A stretch of 64,000 nucleotides of DNA from Ponticaulis profundi (GCF_042659465.1 NZ_JBHSSW010000066.1:620001-684000); one strand, 5' to 3'. Positions 1-9,826 are shown, numbered from the stretch's first letter. Notes: generated from the letters alone by a model not told the origin. A program made the numbers and translations.

Positions 1-1964
1 CAGCTTTGCATATCGTCATTCAGGTTGGCGACCATAATTTGGTCCAGAACCTGTCGCTTCACCGTGCTGTTTTCCAGCGGAACAAGCGTTTCCACGCGAC
101 GATCAAGATTTCGGTGCATCCAGTCAGCTGACGAAATAAAGACCTTTGCCTCGTCTGATGGCAATTCATGGCCGTTGGCAAAGCAGACGATTCTGGAGTG
201 TTCCAGAAAACGGCCGACAATGCTCTTCACATAGATGTTTTCCGACAGCCCAGGCACGCCGGGACGCAGTGAGCAAATGCCGCGAATGACGAGTTCAACA
301 CGTACGCCCGCCTGGCTGGCCCGATAAAGCGCATCAATGATTTCATCATGAACCAATGAATTCATTTTGGCCCAAATGCCCGCTGGTTTCCCGGCCTTGG
401 CATTTGCGATCTCGGTTTTGATCATGCGGATCAGGTCGTTCTTCATATGAAGCGGCGACAGCGAGACCTTCTCAAGGTCTGGCGGTTCTGCATAGCTGGT
501 CACATAGTTGAAGACGCGCCCGGCATCGCGACCAAGCGCCTGATCGTCTGTGAAGAGCGACAGGTCAGTATAAATCTTCGCCGTAATCGGGTGATAATTG
601 CCTGTCCCAAAGTGGGTGTAAGTTCGCAGCTCGCCAGCCTCACGACGCACAACCAGACTGACTTTAGCATGCGTTTTATATTCAATAAATCCGTAGACAA
701 CCTGCACGCCCGCACGCTCGAGATCACGCGCCCATCGAAGGTTTGCTTCCTCGTCAAAACGTGCCTTGATTTCGACAAGCGCCGTAACGTTCTTTCCGCT
801 CTCTGCAGCTTCTACAAGCGCGGCAATAACTGGTGAGTTCTTACTGGTCCGATAGAGTGTCTGCTTGATCGCGATTACATCCGGATCACGTGCCGCCTGC
901 TTGATGAACTGCACGACCACATCAAAAGACTCATATGGGTGGTGGACAATCATGTCCTTCGTGCGAATGGCTGCGAAACAATCCCCATTGTGTTCGCGAA
1001 TACGCTCGGGAAAACGCGGCTCATACGGCGTGAACGCCAGATCCTGTCGTTCATCGACAATCAACTCGGACAACTGAGCAAGTCCCAAAATGCCGTCGAC
1101 CTCTATGATGTCCTGAGCTTCAGCACCAACACCGTGAATGATGAAGTTCTTCAGGCTTTCGTCGGCATTACCGTCCAACTTCAAGCGAACAATCCGGCCA
1201 CGGCGCCGCTGCTTCAGAAGGATTTCAAATTCGCGAATGAGATCTTCGGCTTCTTCTTCGATTTCGATATCACTGTCTCTGACAACGCGGAACGAGCACT
1301 TCTTCTCGCAGGAAAAGCCCGGAAAAATGGTATCGAGGAAGAGACTGATCAGATCTTCAAGCGGCAGGAACCGGATCAGATCCTTGTTCCGCGCCTGCTT
1401 TGGGAGCCGAATGAAACGATTTACCTGACTTGGCAGCGGCACCAGCGCCTTCATCATCTCACCGCTTGCATTTGCGGTCAGTTCAAGCGCGATCGCAAAA
1501 CCGAGGTTCGGAAGGAACGGGAATGGATGGGCCGGATCGACAGCTAAAGGTGTCAGAATTGGAAAGATGTTCGCCATGAAATAATTCCGAAGCCAGACCA
1601 TGTCTGCCTTCGGAACCTGATTGAAGCTCAGGACTTCGATTTCGTTCTCGGCCAGTTCCTTGCGCAGGGCATTCCAGCGGATTTGCTGATCACCGATTAG
1701 CCGCGTGGCGCGGTCATTGACGGCGACAAGCTGCTCTGCAGGCGTGCGGCCATCCAGGCCCGGGCGCACGACACCGGCACGGACTTGTTCGCGCAGACCA
1801 GCAACGCGAACCATATAGAATTCATCGAGATTATTCGCCGATATCGAGAGAAAGCGAAGGCGCTCCAGTAACGGATGGCTCTGATTTTCTGCTTCCTCCA
1901 ATACGCGCTGATTGAAGCTCAACCAGGAGAGCTCCCGGTCAATGAAACGCTCTGGAGACGACAT
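1..1964 (-). CDS. ppk: Polyphosphate kinase 1 (C-terminus cut by window edge)
   Basis: Makes inorganic polyphosphate from ATP, reversibly, through a phosphohistidine. About 654 residues are visible; the family is usually near 700, so only the last few tens are missing beyond base 1. The N-terminus (SPERFIDRELSWLSFNQRV) is the typical PPK1 start, and the phosphohistidine region THFGTGNYH lies near residue 455 (about bases 585-615). The ATG at 1964 is chosen because family alignments start with this short M-x-x-P-E-R-F leader. It follows hdaA on the same strand after about 90 bases, an order also known from Caulobacter relatives. A Ppx-type phosphatase, which degrades the polymer, is encoded at 46.3-47.4 kb. 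Confidence 0.96.
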   Translation of the reverse strand, partial: MSSPERFIDRELSWLSFNQRVLEEAENQSHPLLERLRFLSISANNLDEFYMVRVAGLREQVRAGVVRPGLDGRTPAEQLVAVNDRATRLIGDQQIRWNALRKELAENEIEVLSFNQVPKADMVWLRNYFMANIFPILTPLAVDPAHPFPFLPNLGFAIALELTANASGEMMKALVPLPSQVNRFIRLPKQARNKDLIRFLPLEDLISLFLDTIFPGFSCEKKCSFRVVRDSDIEIEEEAEDLIREFEILLKQRRRGRIVRLKLDGNADESLKNFIIHGVGAEAQDIIEVDGILGLAQLSELIVDERQDLAFTPYEPRFPERIREHNGDCFAAIRTKDMIVHHPYESFDVVVQFIKQAARDPDVIAIKQTLYRTSKNSPVIAALVEAAESGKNVTALVEIKARFDEEANLRWARDLERAGVQVVYGFIEYKTHAKVSLVVRREAGELRTYTHFGTGNYHPITAKIYTDLSLFTDDQALGRDAGRVFNYVTSYAEPPDLEKVSLSPLHMKNDLIRMIKTEIANAKAGKPAGIWAKMNSLVHDEIIDALYRASQAGVRVELVIRGICSLRPGVPGLSENIYVKSIVGRFLEHSRIVCFANGHELPSDEAKVFISSADWMHRNLDRRVETLVPLENSTVKRQVLDQIMVANLNDDMQS

Positions 1965-2056
1965 GGTTATCTTGCCACCATGTCTGCCAGACCCTCTTGA
2001 AGCGGTCCGTGGTGCGGAAGTCATTCGCCTACCCTTTCAATCCCTCAATCAGGTGC

Positions 2057-2764
2057 TCAGTCAAGATCAGCACCATCATCCTTATCCTGATAATCTGTGA
2101 GCGCATGCATAACGCTGCGCGCCAGGGGCACAGTGGCCGGGCGCTGCTGTTCCGTCATCGCGTCATCAAGCGCTGCAGCAAACGTCTCAATCGCTTCATA
2201 GCTTGGCTCAAGTCGGTGCTTCACATAGGCGAGCGTTTCGTCCGGCAAATCGATAAAGCGTCGCAAGCACGCTGCGCGAAGTCGTCTCGGAAAATTCGTT
2301 TCATCTAGCGTGGGCAAAACAAGAGTCGTTGCCGCGGACAGTCGGGAAACAAGATCCTTGGGCTCAAAATGCCAATTCGCAGCGTTGCCGTGGCCGCCAA
2401 TAACGATTGGCATATTATGCTCAGCCGAGAGGTTGAGAACCGTAAGCAAAGCATTGGACGGCACAACCTGATCAACATCGTCGAGGGCGAGCGGCTGATC
2501 CAGCAGCGCCGCCTGCTCATTAGGGCTCAATGTCATCCAGTCCGATGGTACGAGATATCGTCCTTCAAACTCTTTCGCCCAGGACTTCAGAACGGTTGTG
2601 ACACCAGATCGAACGGGACCTGTTAGCGCCACGAACGATTTCGGCCATTCCCGCCATTGCCTTAACACACGCAGAGAGGCGCGCCCCTGCGCCCCGTAAA
2701 GCAAGGCATCAAGTGGCGGGACGGCCTGCGGGAAAGTGAGTTTGAACTGCTCTCCCATTGACAT
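2057..2764 (-). CDS. hdaA: HdaA-type DnaA regulatory inactivator (DnaA-like AAA domain)
   Basis: Homologue of the DnaA AAA+ domain without the DNA-binding domain IV. The family stimulates ATP hydrolysis by DnaA when bound to the beta sliding clamp, preventing over-initiation. The N-terminal QFKLTF (about residues 6-11) matches the clamp-binding motif of Hda proteins. Walker B is recognisable (LALDDVD). Walker A is odd: G49-P-V-R-S-G-V-T-T has Val where the phosphate-binding Lys normally sits. The ATG at 2764 is chosen because AAGGTGAC lies at good spacing; a GTG at 2770 is the alternative. About 235 residues. It sits 20 bases after the DUF2066 gene and upstream of ppk, so all three are probably co-transcribed. 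Confidence 0.88.
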   Translation of the reverse strand: MSMGEQFKLTFPQAVPPLDALLYGAQGRASLRVLRQWREWPKSFVALTGPVRSGVTTVLKSWAKEFEGRYLVPSDWMTLSPNEQAALLDQPLALDDVDQVVPSNALLTVLNLSAEHNMPIVIGGHGNAANWHFEPKDLVSRLSAATTLVLPTLDETNFPRRLRAACLRRFIDLPDETLAYVKHRLEPSYEAIETFAAALDDAMTEQQRPATVPLARSVMHALTDYQDKDDGADLD

Positions 2765-2783
2765 AATCACGTCACCTTAAAGG

Positions 2784-3794
2784 CTACCCACCGAGGGCAG
2801 ATTCCATAACCCAGCCCGAAGGCTCTCTTGTTAGAATGACGCCGCGCTGACGGAGTTCACCTGCAAGACGCGTATCATCGCCTGCATAGCGGAATGTTAC
2901 CAAGGCACCGTCGCGGGAGATGGCGTCGACCTGAAAATCAGATACCAGCGCTGAACTCGAAAGCGCGGCACGAAGCTTCGCCCAGGTCTGCAGATTGCTA
3001 TAGCGGACTGTCGCGCTGGACGTGGTGCGCTCACTGCTGCGCACAATGGCCTGTCGTTTCCAGACCGTGTCGAGATATTCCGTGGCAGCTAGCATTGCAT
3101 CTTCGATGGTCGCAACAGCGCCTGTCATACCGACAACCATACTGTCGCCTCCAGACACACGTGTCAGACGGACACGATAGCTGCCTTCGGCACCGGATAG
3201 TTCAGCAAACACGGCATCGCTTGCACCAGATGCACGAACCTCGCTCGAAACAGCGGACCAATTATCGGTCGCCTTGTAAAACGAAAGCCCGGTGACGTAC
3301 GGATTTAGCGCCCCTCGGTCTGCTCGCGGCCAGGCTTCGCGCCAGTCTTCCAGCACGCTGCTATCTTCAGACACCGGTACGATTAGGCTTGGCGGCGATT
3401 GCCGATCGACATATGGCACGCCGAGCTGCTGAAGCCGGGAACGAACCCGTACAGGATTGAAGACCACCGAAAGGTCGGCACGATACACGGTCGAGCTTCG
3501 CTTCTCATTGTCCACATCGACAGCCGAGGCCAACTCATTCGCCGTTGCGTAGCTGTAAAAGCTGTTTCCTATCCCGTCTCGATCTTCAGGGAGCGTGATC
3601 TTCCGGACCAATCGCTGCAAGCCTTCGACTTTGGCTGTCGCAAATGCCTCAGCTTCCGCCTGGCGCGTATTCTGCGCTTCTTCGTCCACGGAGATGTTGG
3701 AGATCGTGTAAATCGCTCTCGTATCAGCACTGGCAGCGCTGAAGCTGAGAGAAAGTGCCGCAAACGCACCGGCCAGAATCGAAATCGGTTTCAT
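2784..3794 (-). CDS. DUF2066 domain-containing exported protein
   Basis: A 336-residue protein with a clear Sec signal peptide (MKPISILAGAF..., cleavage likely after SAASA, residues 19-23). The first half carries the DUF2066 pattern (YTISNISVDEEA, then EAFATAKVEGLQRLVRKI), the remainder is beta-rich and periplasmic in character. The function of the family is unknown; it is regularly found next to hdaA and purM in alphaproteobacteria, as here. An AGGA Shine-Dalgarno precedes the ATG. It is divergent from purM across about 80 bases, which must hold both promoters. Confidence 0.8.
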   Translation of the reverse strand: MKPISILAGAFAALSLSFSAASADTRAIYTISNISVDEEAQNTRQAEAEAFATAKVEGLQRLVRKITLPEDRDGIGNSFYSYATANELASAVDVDNEKRSSTVYRADLSVVFNPVRVRSRLQQLGVPYVDRQSPPSLIVPVSEDSSVLEDWREAWPRADRGALNPYVTGLSFYKATDNWSAVSSEVRASGASDAVFAELSGAEGSYRVRLTRVSGGDSMVVGMTGAVATIEDAMLAATEYLDTVWKRQAIVRSSERTTSSATVRYSNLQTWAKLRAALSSSALVSDFQVDAISRDGALVTFRYAGDDTRLAGELRQRGVILTREPSGWVMESALGG

Positions 3795-3875
3795 GCTAAC
3801 GTCCTACCAGCCCTTTTTGATGATATAAAGACACAGAATATGGCGATTACGGTGAAGTCATGATAACGCGTGCGC

Positions 3876-4898
3876 ATGACAGAATCATCACCGCTTACTT
3901 ATCGCCAGGCTGGCGTCGATATCGATGCTGGTAATGCGCTTGTCGATCGCATCAAACCGCTTGCTGCGGCGACCCGTCGGACCGGCGTCGCTTCCGATCT
4001 TGGGGGCTTTGGAGGCCTCTTTGATCTGAAAGCGTGTGGATATGATGATCCCATCCTGGTTTCCGGAACCGACGGCGTCGGCACGAAACTTTTGCTCGCG
4101 CAGGAAGCTGGCCTTCACAGTACGATCGGCATCGATCTGGTCGCAATGTGCGTCAATGACGTTCTGGCTCAGGGTGCCGAACCACTCTTTTTCCTTGACT
4201 ACTTTGCGACAGGAAAACTGGAAACGGATATTGCAAGCGATGTGGTCAAAGGCATTGCGGAAGGCTGCAAGCAATCTGGTTGCGCTCTGATTGGTGGCGA
4301 AACGGCAGAAATGCCGAGCATGTATGCGCCCGGCCATTATGACCTGGCGGGCTTCGTCGTTGGCGCAGTTGAGCGTTCCGATGTTCTTCCAAAGCTTTCT
4401 GAAATGCAGACAGGCGACGTCCTGATTGGATTGCCTTCGAGCGGCCCTCACTCAAATGGCTATTCCCTGATCCGCAAGATTGTCGAACGTTCGCGATTGT
4501 CCCTGTCAGATCAGGCTCCGTTCGACGATAGCAAAACACTTGGCGCAGCCTTGCTGGAACCAACGCAGCTCTACGTAACCAGCGTCCTGCCCCTCATCAA
4601 AGACAATCTGGTCAAAGGGCTTGCGCACATTACAGGTGGAGGGATCACCGAAAACCTGCCGCGTATGTTGCCAGATAATCTCAAGCCGGTGCGTGACGGC
4701 GATGACTTCACGCCACCTCCGGTCTTTTCCTGGATGCAGGATGTAGGTCAGGTCGAAGAAGCTGAAATGTACCGGACCTTCAATATGGGAGTCGGCATGA
4801 TCCTTTGTGTGGCACCTGACAAGGCAGAAAAGGTTGTTGAAGTGCTCAAAGCGGGCGGCACAAATGCGTTCATTTACGGGCACCTCACGAATGGCTGA
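3876..4898 (+). CDS. purM: Phosphoribosylformylglycinamidine cyclo-ligase (AIR synthetase)
   Basis: Fifth step of purine synthesis: ATP-dependent ring closure of FGAM to aminoimidazole ribonucleotide. The protein is of usual length (about 340 residues) with typical PurM blocks: YRQAGVDIDAGNALVDRI at the start, SGTDGVGTKLLLA, CVNDVLAQGAEPLFFLDY, GGETAEMP and the C-terminal ITGGGITENLPRMLP. The ATG at 3876 is preferred; an in-frame GTG at 3870 would add two residues. Its stop overlaps the start of purN by 8 bases (ATGGCTGA), so the two are translationally coupled. Confidence 0.97.
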   Translation: MTESSPLTYRQAGVDIDAGNALVDRIKPLAAATRRTGVASDLGGFGGLFDLKACGYDDPILVSGTDGVGTKLLLAQEAGLHSTIGIDLVAMCVNDVLAQGAEPLFFLDYFATGKLETDIASDVVKGIAEGCKQSGCALIGGETAEMPSMYAPGHYDLAGFVVGAVERSDVLPKLSEMQTGDVLIGLPSSGPHSNGYSLIRKIVERSRLSLSDQAPFDDSKTLGAALLEPTQLYVTSVLPLIKDNLVKGLAHITGGGITENLPRMLPDNLKPVRDGDDFTPPPVFSWMQDVGQVEEAEMYRTFNMGVGMILCVAPDKAEKVVEVLKAGGTNAFIYGHLTNG

Positions 4899-5505
4899 AC
4901 GTGAAGAGCCGGTGCGACTGGCTATATTCATCTCCGGACGCGGTTCTAACATGAAGACGCTCGTGCAGGCTTGCCTGGATGAGGGCTTCGCCAAACCTGT
5001 TCTGATCCTCTCAAACAGCTATTCCGCTGCCGGTCTTGAGTGGGCGACCGAAAACGATTTGCCGATCGCGGCAATCGACCACCGCGCATATGATGATCGG
5101 GAATCCTTCGAGAAAGATGTTCAGGACACGCTTGAACTCCACAATGTGGAGTTCATCGCATTAGCGGGTTTCATGCGCGTTCTAACGCCATGGTTTACTG
5201 ATCAATGGGAAGGGCGAATGATCAACATTCACCCTTCACTTCTGCCAAAATATCCAGGACTACACACGCATAAGCGCGCGATCGAAGCCGGTGATAAAGA
5301 AGCTGGTTGCTCCGTACACTGGGTCACTGCAGGTGTTGATGAAGGCGCCGTTATTGATCAGGAACGCGTTGAGATCATGCCTAACGACACACCCGATGCG
5401 CTTGCCGAAAGGGTCCTTGAAAGAGAGCATTTCCTCTACCCTCGCGCACTCCAGAAAGCCATTTCTGACTTTCTGGTGCGTGAGCTTCAGAACGAAGCCG
5501 ACTAA
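4891..5505 (+). CDS. purN: Phosphoribosylglycinamide formyltransferase
   Basis: Transfers a formyl group from 10-formyl-THF to GAR in purine synthesis. 204 residues. Seen: the substrate loop FISGRGSN (13-20), the catalytic pair in INIHPSLLP (N112, H114) and the catalytic Asp in VTAGVDEGAVI (D150). The frame is open further upstream, but the ATG at 4891, overlapping the purM stop, gives the correct family N-terminus. The stop shares bases CTAA with the stop of the convergent TonB receptor gene, so the two genes end tail to tail with no spacer. Confidence 0.97.
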   Translation: MAEREEPVRLAIFISGRGSNMKTLVQACLDEGFAKPVLILSNSYSAAGLEWATENDLPIAAIDHRAYDDRESFEKDVQDTLELHNVEFIALAGFMRVLTPWFTDQWEGRMINIHPSLLPKYPGLHTHKRAIEAGDKEAGCSVHWVTAGVDEGAVIDQERVEIMPNDTPDALAERVLEREHFLYPRALQKAISDFLVRELQNEAD

Positions 5506-7550
5506 AATCCAGCAGAAATACCCATCCATACGCGAGCGCCGTCGACTGTGTATCCGCTCTCTTCATAGTTCAGGCGTTCGTTGAAGAGGTTCTGAACTCC
5601 GAAGAAGATTTCGGATTTTTCAGCATATCGATAGCTGCCGCCAAAATCGACGGTGGTGTAGGCCCCGGTCACGGTATTGCTACCACTGATCTGCGCTTCG
5701 GTTACAGCTTCCTCACCGCGATAGACAGCACGAATATAAGTGTTCAGCTTGTCTGTCGGCTCCCAATTCAATGCAAGGCTACCTTGCTGCTCCGGCGTAT
5801 CATTGAAAGCCGCTCCAGCATTTTCACCCGTCAATTGCTCTGAATCTGTGAAGGAAAAAGAACCATCAAGTGAAATTGAGTCTGTCAGTTCCGCGCTGGC
5901 GGTAAATTCGAGGCCCGTGATCTCAGCTTCATCAATGTTTACATAAGTTGTTGGTGGTCGACCAATTGAACTCAGCGGCTCGTCCAGACACCAGGCACCT
6001 GCCGACTCACATGTGACACGTGTAATCCTGTCATTGAATCTTGTTTGATAAGCCGTTGCGCTGACCTGAAGCCGGTCGCTGAAGGTGTAGAAGAGACCGA
6101 TCTCGACATTCTCGGAGGTTTCCGCCTCAAGCGCAGGGTTTCCATAGATGGTGCCCCCACGGCTCACTTGCCCCCAATCTGGCAGCGTCTGACGCAAATT
6201 CGGCGCCCGGAAACCTGCAGAATAGCCACCTTTCAGCGTGAAGGCGTCCGATACATTCCAGACAGCGTACAGGCGAGGCGTCCAGTGATCACCATACTCT
6301 TCGTCATTATCCATCCGAATGCCGCCTGTAAGCGCAAAATTCTCGACAAGCCGCCATTCGTCTTCAACGAAAACCGCAAACTGTGTTCGTTCCGCGTTGG
6401 TGCGATCAGAAAGACGATTGCTGGTCTCGTCGAACATCTTTTCGTTTCGATAGAACCCACCAACGTTGAACGTATGCTGTTTGAAAGGAATGATGAAAGA
6501 GGTCTGACCGACCATATTTTCGATTGATTTGTTATCGTCAGTACCGACTGCATCCTCATACTGAATGTATGATGACGACGTAATATCGCCCCAACTTCCA
6601 TCATGCTGAATAGAAAAGACATTGCGGACCTGTGTCTGCTCTGTTCGTGTTCCCAATTCAACAGGATTTCTTTCCGTTGGTTCGTAGGTCTCACCTGCGA
6701 CTTCGATGACTTCCTGATTGTAGCGCCCCGCTTCGAACATAAGCGACTGCGTATCGGATACCTGCCAAGTGAATTTGGCATTGATACTGTCATCGTTTCG
6801 CTCTGGTGTGCCACCGATTATGGTATCACCTTCTCGGTGGTTCATAGAGCCGGAAAGCTGAAGTCCCAGCTTGTCAGCGATGATCGGACCAGAAAGATAG
6901 AAATTGGCATCCTGGTAGTTGCCGAAACCATCCTCTAATTGATGCGTAGCATTCAGACGAATCTTTCCGTTCCAATCATCAGAAACACGTTTCGTGATAA
7001 TGTTGACGACGCCACCCATCGCGTCTGAGCCATAGAGTGACGACATGGGACCTCTAACAACCTCGATGCGCTCAATCGACTCCAGTGGAGGCAGGAGACC
7101 ACCTTCGCTGATATTTCCCCCGTTCGTGCGCGCCTCACGCGCACTGAGCCTTTTTCCATCCACGAGAATAAGCGTGTATTGCGGAGACATACCCCGAATG
7201 GAAATGTCCCGTGAATTCCCTTCACCTGCCGAAACTGTCACACCGGGAATGTCGAGCAGCGCGTCTGTAACTTCTCGATACGGTGTCCGCTCAAGTTCCT
7301 CTCGCCCAATAATGCTAATTGATGCAGGCGCATCTTCCACACTCTGAATCCGACCTGCCGCCGTCACGACGATCTGTTCCATGCGAGCATCAGCCTCTTC
7401 AGCCGCTTGTCGATCCGCTGCCTTCTCATCATCGGAAACTGACTTCGACTGCGCAAATGCCGGATAAAACAAGCCGCTAAATGCTGTCGTCGATAGTGCT
7501 ATCGCTGCGAGGCTGGACCGCACCACCGAAGAACTCCCAATAATAACCAT
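5502..7550 (-). CDS. TonB-dependent outer-membrane receptor (siderophore/metal class)
   Basis: 682 residues: signal peptide to about residue 34, TonB-box-like IVVTA near residue 60, plug domain (ASISIIGREELERTPYREV; IRGMSPQYTLILVDGKR; IERIEVVRGPMSSLYGSDAM), then a 22-strand barrel ending in an aromatic residue (GISAGF), as needed for Bam-dependent insertion. The plug wording resembles FepA/CirA/BtuB-type receptors, so an iron-siderophore or related chelate is the most likely ligand; this is inference. A Fur-like box lies in the promoter region (7595-7610). It is a single-gene unit, convergent with purN. Confidence 0.9.
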   Translation of the reverse strand: MVIIGSSSVVRSSLAAIALSTTAFSGLFYPAFAQSKSVSDDEKAADRQAAEEADARMEQIVVTAAGRIQSVEDAPASISIIGREELERTPYREVTDALLDIPGVTVSAGEGNSRDISIRGMSPQYTLILVDGKRLSAREARTNGGNISEGGLLPPLESIERIEVVRGPMSSLYGSDAMGGVVNIITKRVSDDWNGKIRLNATHQLEDGFGNYQDANFYLSGPIIADKLGLQLSGSMNHREGDTIIGGTPERNDDSINAKFTWQVSDTQSLMFEAGRYNQEVIEVAGETYEPTERNPVELGTRTEQTQVRNVFSIQHDGSWGDITSSSYIQYEDAVGTDDNKSIENMVGQTSFIIPFKQHTFNVGGFYRNEKMFDETSNRLSDRTNAERTQFAVFVEDEWRLVENFALTGGIRMDNDEEYGDHWTPRLYAVWNVSDAFTLKGGYSAGFRAPNLRQTLPDWGQVSRGGTIYGNPALEAETSENVEIGLFYTFSDRLQVSATAYQTRFNDRITRVTCESAGAWCLDEPLSSIGRPPTTYVNIDEAEITGLEFTASAELTDSISLDGSFSFTDSEQLTGENAGAAFNDTPEQQGSLALNWEPTDKLNTYIRAVYRGEEAVTEAQISGSNTVTGAYTTVDFGGSYRYAEKSEIFFGVQNLFNERLNYEESGYTVDGARVWMGISAGF

Positions 7551-7594
7551 ATATCCTCACTGAAATGGTACTAAACACGTAATGCGAACGCTTT

Positions 7595-7610
7595 TAATAA
7601 TCATTTGCAA
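7595..7610 (-). promoter_or_regulatory. Fur-like box upstream of TonB receptor
   Basis: On the minus strand the sequence TTGCAAATGATTATTA contains AATGATTATT, close to the core of Fur operators (inverted ATAATnATTAT-type repeats). It lies about 45-60 bases upstream of the receptor ATG at 7550, where iron repression of transcription would act. Recognised by eye only; no weight-matrix score is available. Confidence 0.4.
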
Positions 7611-7685
7611 TAAGGTAATGATAGATTTTGGTATTTCCTTGATCGCCGTGCGATTAAATTACCGCTCTCAACCTTCTGTTTTTTC

Positions 7686-8363
7686 TTAAATATTTTCGCG
7701 TCGCGAATCTCGCCAGGTCCGCCCGACAATGCTGAAGCCAATTCTCAGAACAATGAGTAGCAACACGCCAATCATCGGGTCACCCAGTGCGATCAACGCG
7801 GCGGCTCCTGCAAATATACCGATATGGAGGACTACAATTCTTCCGTATGGAGCAAACATTTCCTCCTGTAGGCTCGGAATGGTCTGCGTCTTCCCTGGCC
7901 AGTAGTCTGCAATGGCTGCGGCGAGCTGATAAACAAGAATGAGCATCAAGGCGGCGCCCATTCCGGGCCAGGATAACCTGACCGCATGAAACATTTGCCA
8001 CATCGTATCTGGAGATGGCGCCATGGAGCCCGCTGGAAGATCAACACTTCGCGCAAACTCAAAGAGGAAGACGCCATGGCCGAAACAGAACAGGCCATAG
8101 TGGAACGTAAAAAAGACCGTCATGAACGTACCGACAAACAGGCCAAATACGCCCAGCGTTTGGAGACCTGACAAGAACATGCGCACGAGGGTTGCAACAC
8201 CGATCAGAAGGTTTTCAGCCCAGTAAAGCAGGACCAGCGCTTCAGCCCCCCAGCCAAAGAAGACAACAAAGACCACCGGAATGACATCAACGGCGATCGC
8301 CAGAAGCGTGAGCGGATCCCTGAAGGCCGCACGCCAGTATGCTGGTTTGAAATACGAAATCAT
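7686..8363 (-). CDS. DUF6498-type integral membrane protein
   Basis: 225 residues, with about six hydrophobic segments (for instance LLAIAVDVIPVVFVVFFGWG at 20-40, a segment around GVFGLFVGTFMTVFFTFHYG, and two near the C-terminus). The motif LLYWAENLLIG near residue 45 is typical of DUF6498 proteins, whose function is unknown. A charged tail (TWRDSRREN) ends the protein in the cytoplasm or periplasm. It stands alone between a TonB receptor and rimO. GGGGACAGGC precedes the ATG. No function is proposed. Confidence 0.7.
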   Translation of the reverse strand: MISYFKPAYWRAAFRDPLTLLAIAVDVIPVVFVVFFGWGAEALVLLYWAENLLIGVATLVRMFLSGLQTLGVFGLFVGTFMTVFFTFHYGLFCFGHGVFLFEFARSVDLPAGSMAPSPDTMWQMFHAVRLSWPGMGAALMLILVYQLAAAIADYWPGKTQTIPSLQEEMFAPYGRIVVLHIGIFAGAAALIALGDPMIGVLLLIVLRIGFSIVGRTWRDSRRENI

Positions 8364-8420
8364 GCCTGTCCCCTACTCAGTCACTAAGGGACACAAATTT
8401 GTCTGAGATCAAGCTGTGTT

Positions 8421-9767
8421 TCAGGCTGGCTCAGCCCACAGGTCGTAATGGTCCGCGGCAACGACTTTCGCCTCAACGATCATACCAGGTTCTAGTTCAC
8501 CGCCTTCGGCAAGTTGAACTGTACCGTCAATCTCCGGCGCGTCCGCTTTCGTTCGGCCGATCGCAATGTCCTGATCCGCATCAACCTGATCGACGATCAC
8601 ATCCAGAACTTTGCCGATTTGCGAAGCAGAGCGTTCAGCTGAAATTTCCGCCTGAACTTGCATGAAACGGTGCCAGCGATCCTCTTTCACATCTTCACGC
8701 ACATGATTGTCGAGCACACGACTGTCTGCATGTTCAACATTCTCATACTTGAAGCAGCCCGCGCGATCGATCTTCGCAGCGCGCATCCAGTCCAGAAGGA
8801 ATTGGAATTGCTCTTCCGTTTCTCCCGGGAAACCAACGATAAAGGTTGAACGAAGAGTCAGGTCCGGCACATCCTTGCGCCACTGTAAAATACGCTCAAG
8901 GACTTTGTCCCCGCCCTGCCCCGGTCGGCGCATACGCTTGAGAACATCCGGGTGAGCATGCTGAAATGGAATGTCGAGATATGGCAGGATGGTACCATCC
9001 GCCATCAAGGGCATGACCTTGTCCACATGCGGGTATGGATAAACATAGTGCATGCGAACCCATGCCTCGAGCTCACCCAAACCTTTGCACAGGTCATAGA
9101 AACGGGTCTGATATTCGGTATCTTTCCACATCCGGGGCTCGTATTTAACATCGAGCCCATATGCAGAGGTATCTTGGCTGATCACCATGATCTCTTTGAC
9201 GCCCGCTTTCACGAGTTGCTCTGCTTCGCGCAGCACGTGATCAATCGGACGTGAGACAAGATCACCACGCAATTTTGGAATGATGCAGAAGCTGCATTTG
9301 TTGTGGCAGCCTTCTGCGATCTTCAGATAGGCATAGTGGCGCGGCGTCAGGCGCAGACCACTTTCCGGAACAAGATCGAGAAACTTGTCAGGCGGCGGCG
9401 CAACATGCTCATGCACCGCGCTCATGACCTGCTCGTACTGGTGAGGCCCGGTGATTGCCAGAACCTTCGGGTGACGCTCACGTATGACATCCGGCTCAGC
9501 GCCGAGACAGCCTGTCACGATCACACGACCATTTTCGGTAATGGCTTCGCCAATGGCATCAAGACTCTCATCACGAGCGCTATCAAGAAAGCCGCAGGTG
9601 TTTACGAGCACCAGATCAGCGCCTTTATAGTCGGGCGCGATCGCATACCCTTCTGCACGCAGACGGGTCACAATACGTTCAGAATCCACGAGGGCTTTTG
9701 GACAGCCCAGAGAGACGATACCGACTTTGGGCTGTCGTTTTGGTTCTGTGTTGACGGTAACAGTCAT
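8421..9767 (-). CDS. rimO: Ribosomal protein S12 methylthiotransferase RimO
   Basis: Radical-SAM enzyme that adds a methylthio group to an aspartate of ribosomal protein S12. 448 residues with the three expected parts: the N-terminal UPF0004 domain with cysteines C22, C58 and C87 holding the auxiliary 4Fe-4S cluster; the radical-SAM cluster motif C154-HNK-C158-SF-C161 in EGCHNKCSFCIIPKLRG; and a C-terminal TRAM domain (about 375-446). The specific RimO wording (SLGCPKALVDSE, HYAYLKIAEGC) separates it from MiaB. It lies downstream of the glutaredoxin gene on the same strand, a sensible context for an Fe-S enzyme. Confidence 0.96.
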   Translation of the reverse strand: MTVTVNTEPKRQPKVGIVSLGCPKALVDSERIVTRLRAEGYAIAPDYKGADLVLVNTCGFLDSARDESLDAIGEAITENGRVIVTGCLGAEPDVIRERHPKVLAITGPHQYEQVMSAVHEHVAPPPDKFLDLVPESGLRLTPRHYAYLKIAEGCHNKCSFCIIPKLRGDLVSRPIDHVLREAEQLVKAGVKEIMVISQDTSAYGLDVKYEPRMWKDTEYQTRFYDLCKGLGELEAWVRMHYVYPYPHVDKVMPLMADGTILPYLDIPFQHAHPDVLKRMRRPGQGGDKVLERILQWRKDVPDLTLRSTFIVGFPGETEEQFQFLLDWMRAAKIDRAGCFKYENVEHADSRVLDNHVREDVKEDRWHRFMQVQAEISAERSASQIGKVLDVIVDQVDADQDIAIGRTKADAPEIDGTVQLAEGGELEPGMIVEAKVVAADHYDLWAEPA

Positions 9768-9826
9768 TCTGGCCTCATTGCAGCGAAGCGGCGGGCTTTA
9801 CCGCAAATGGAGCCACATGGGAACCA

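Noticed and set aside
3888..4451. Minus-strand frame opposite purM
   Set aside because: Shadow of a highly conserved gene; product has no recognisable motif.
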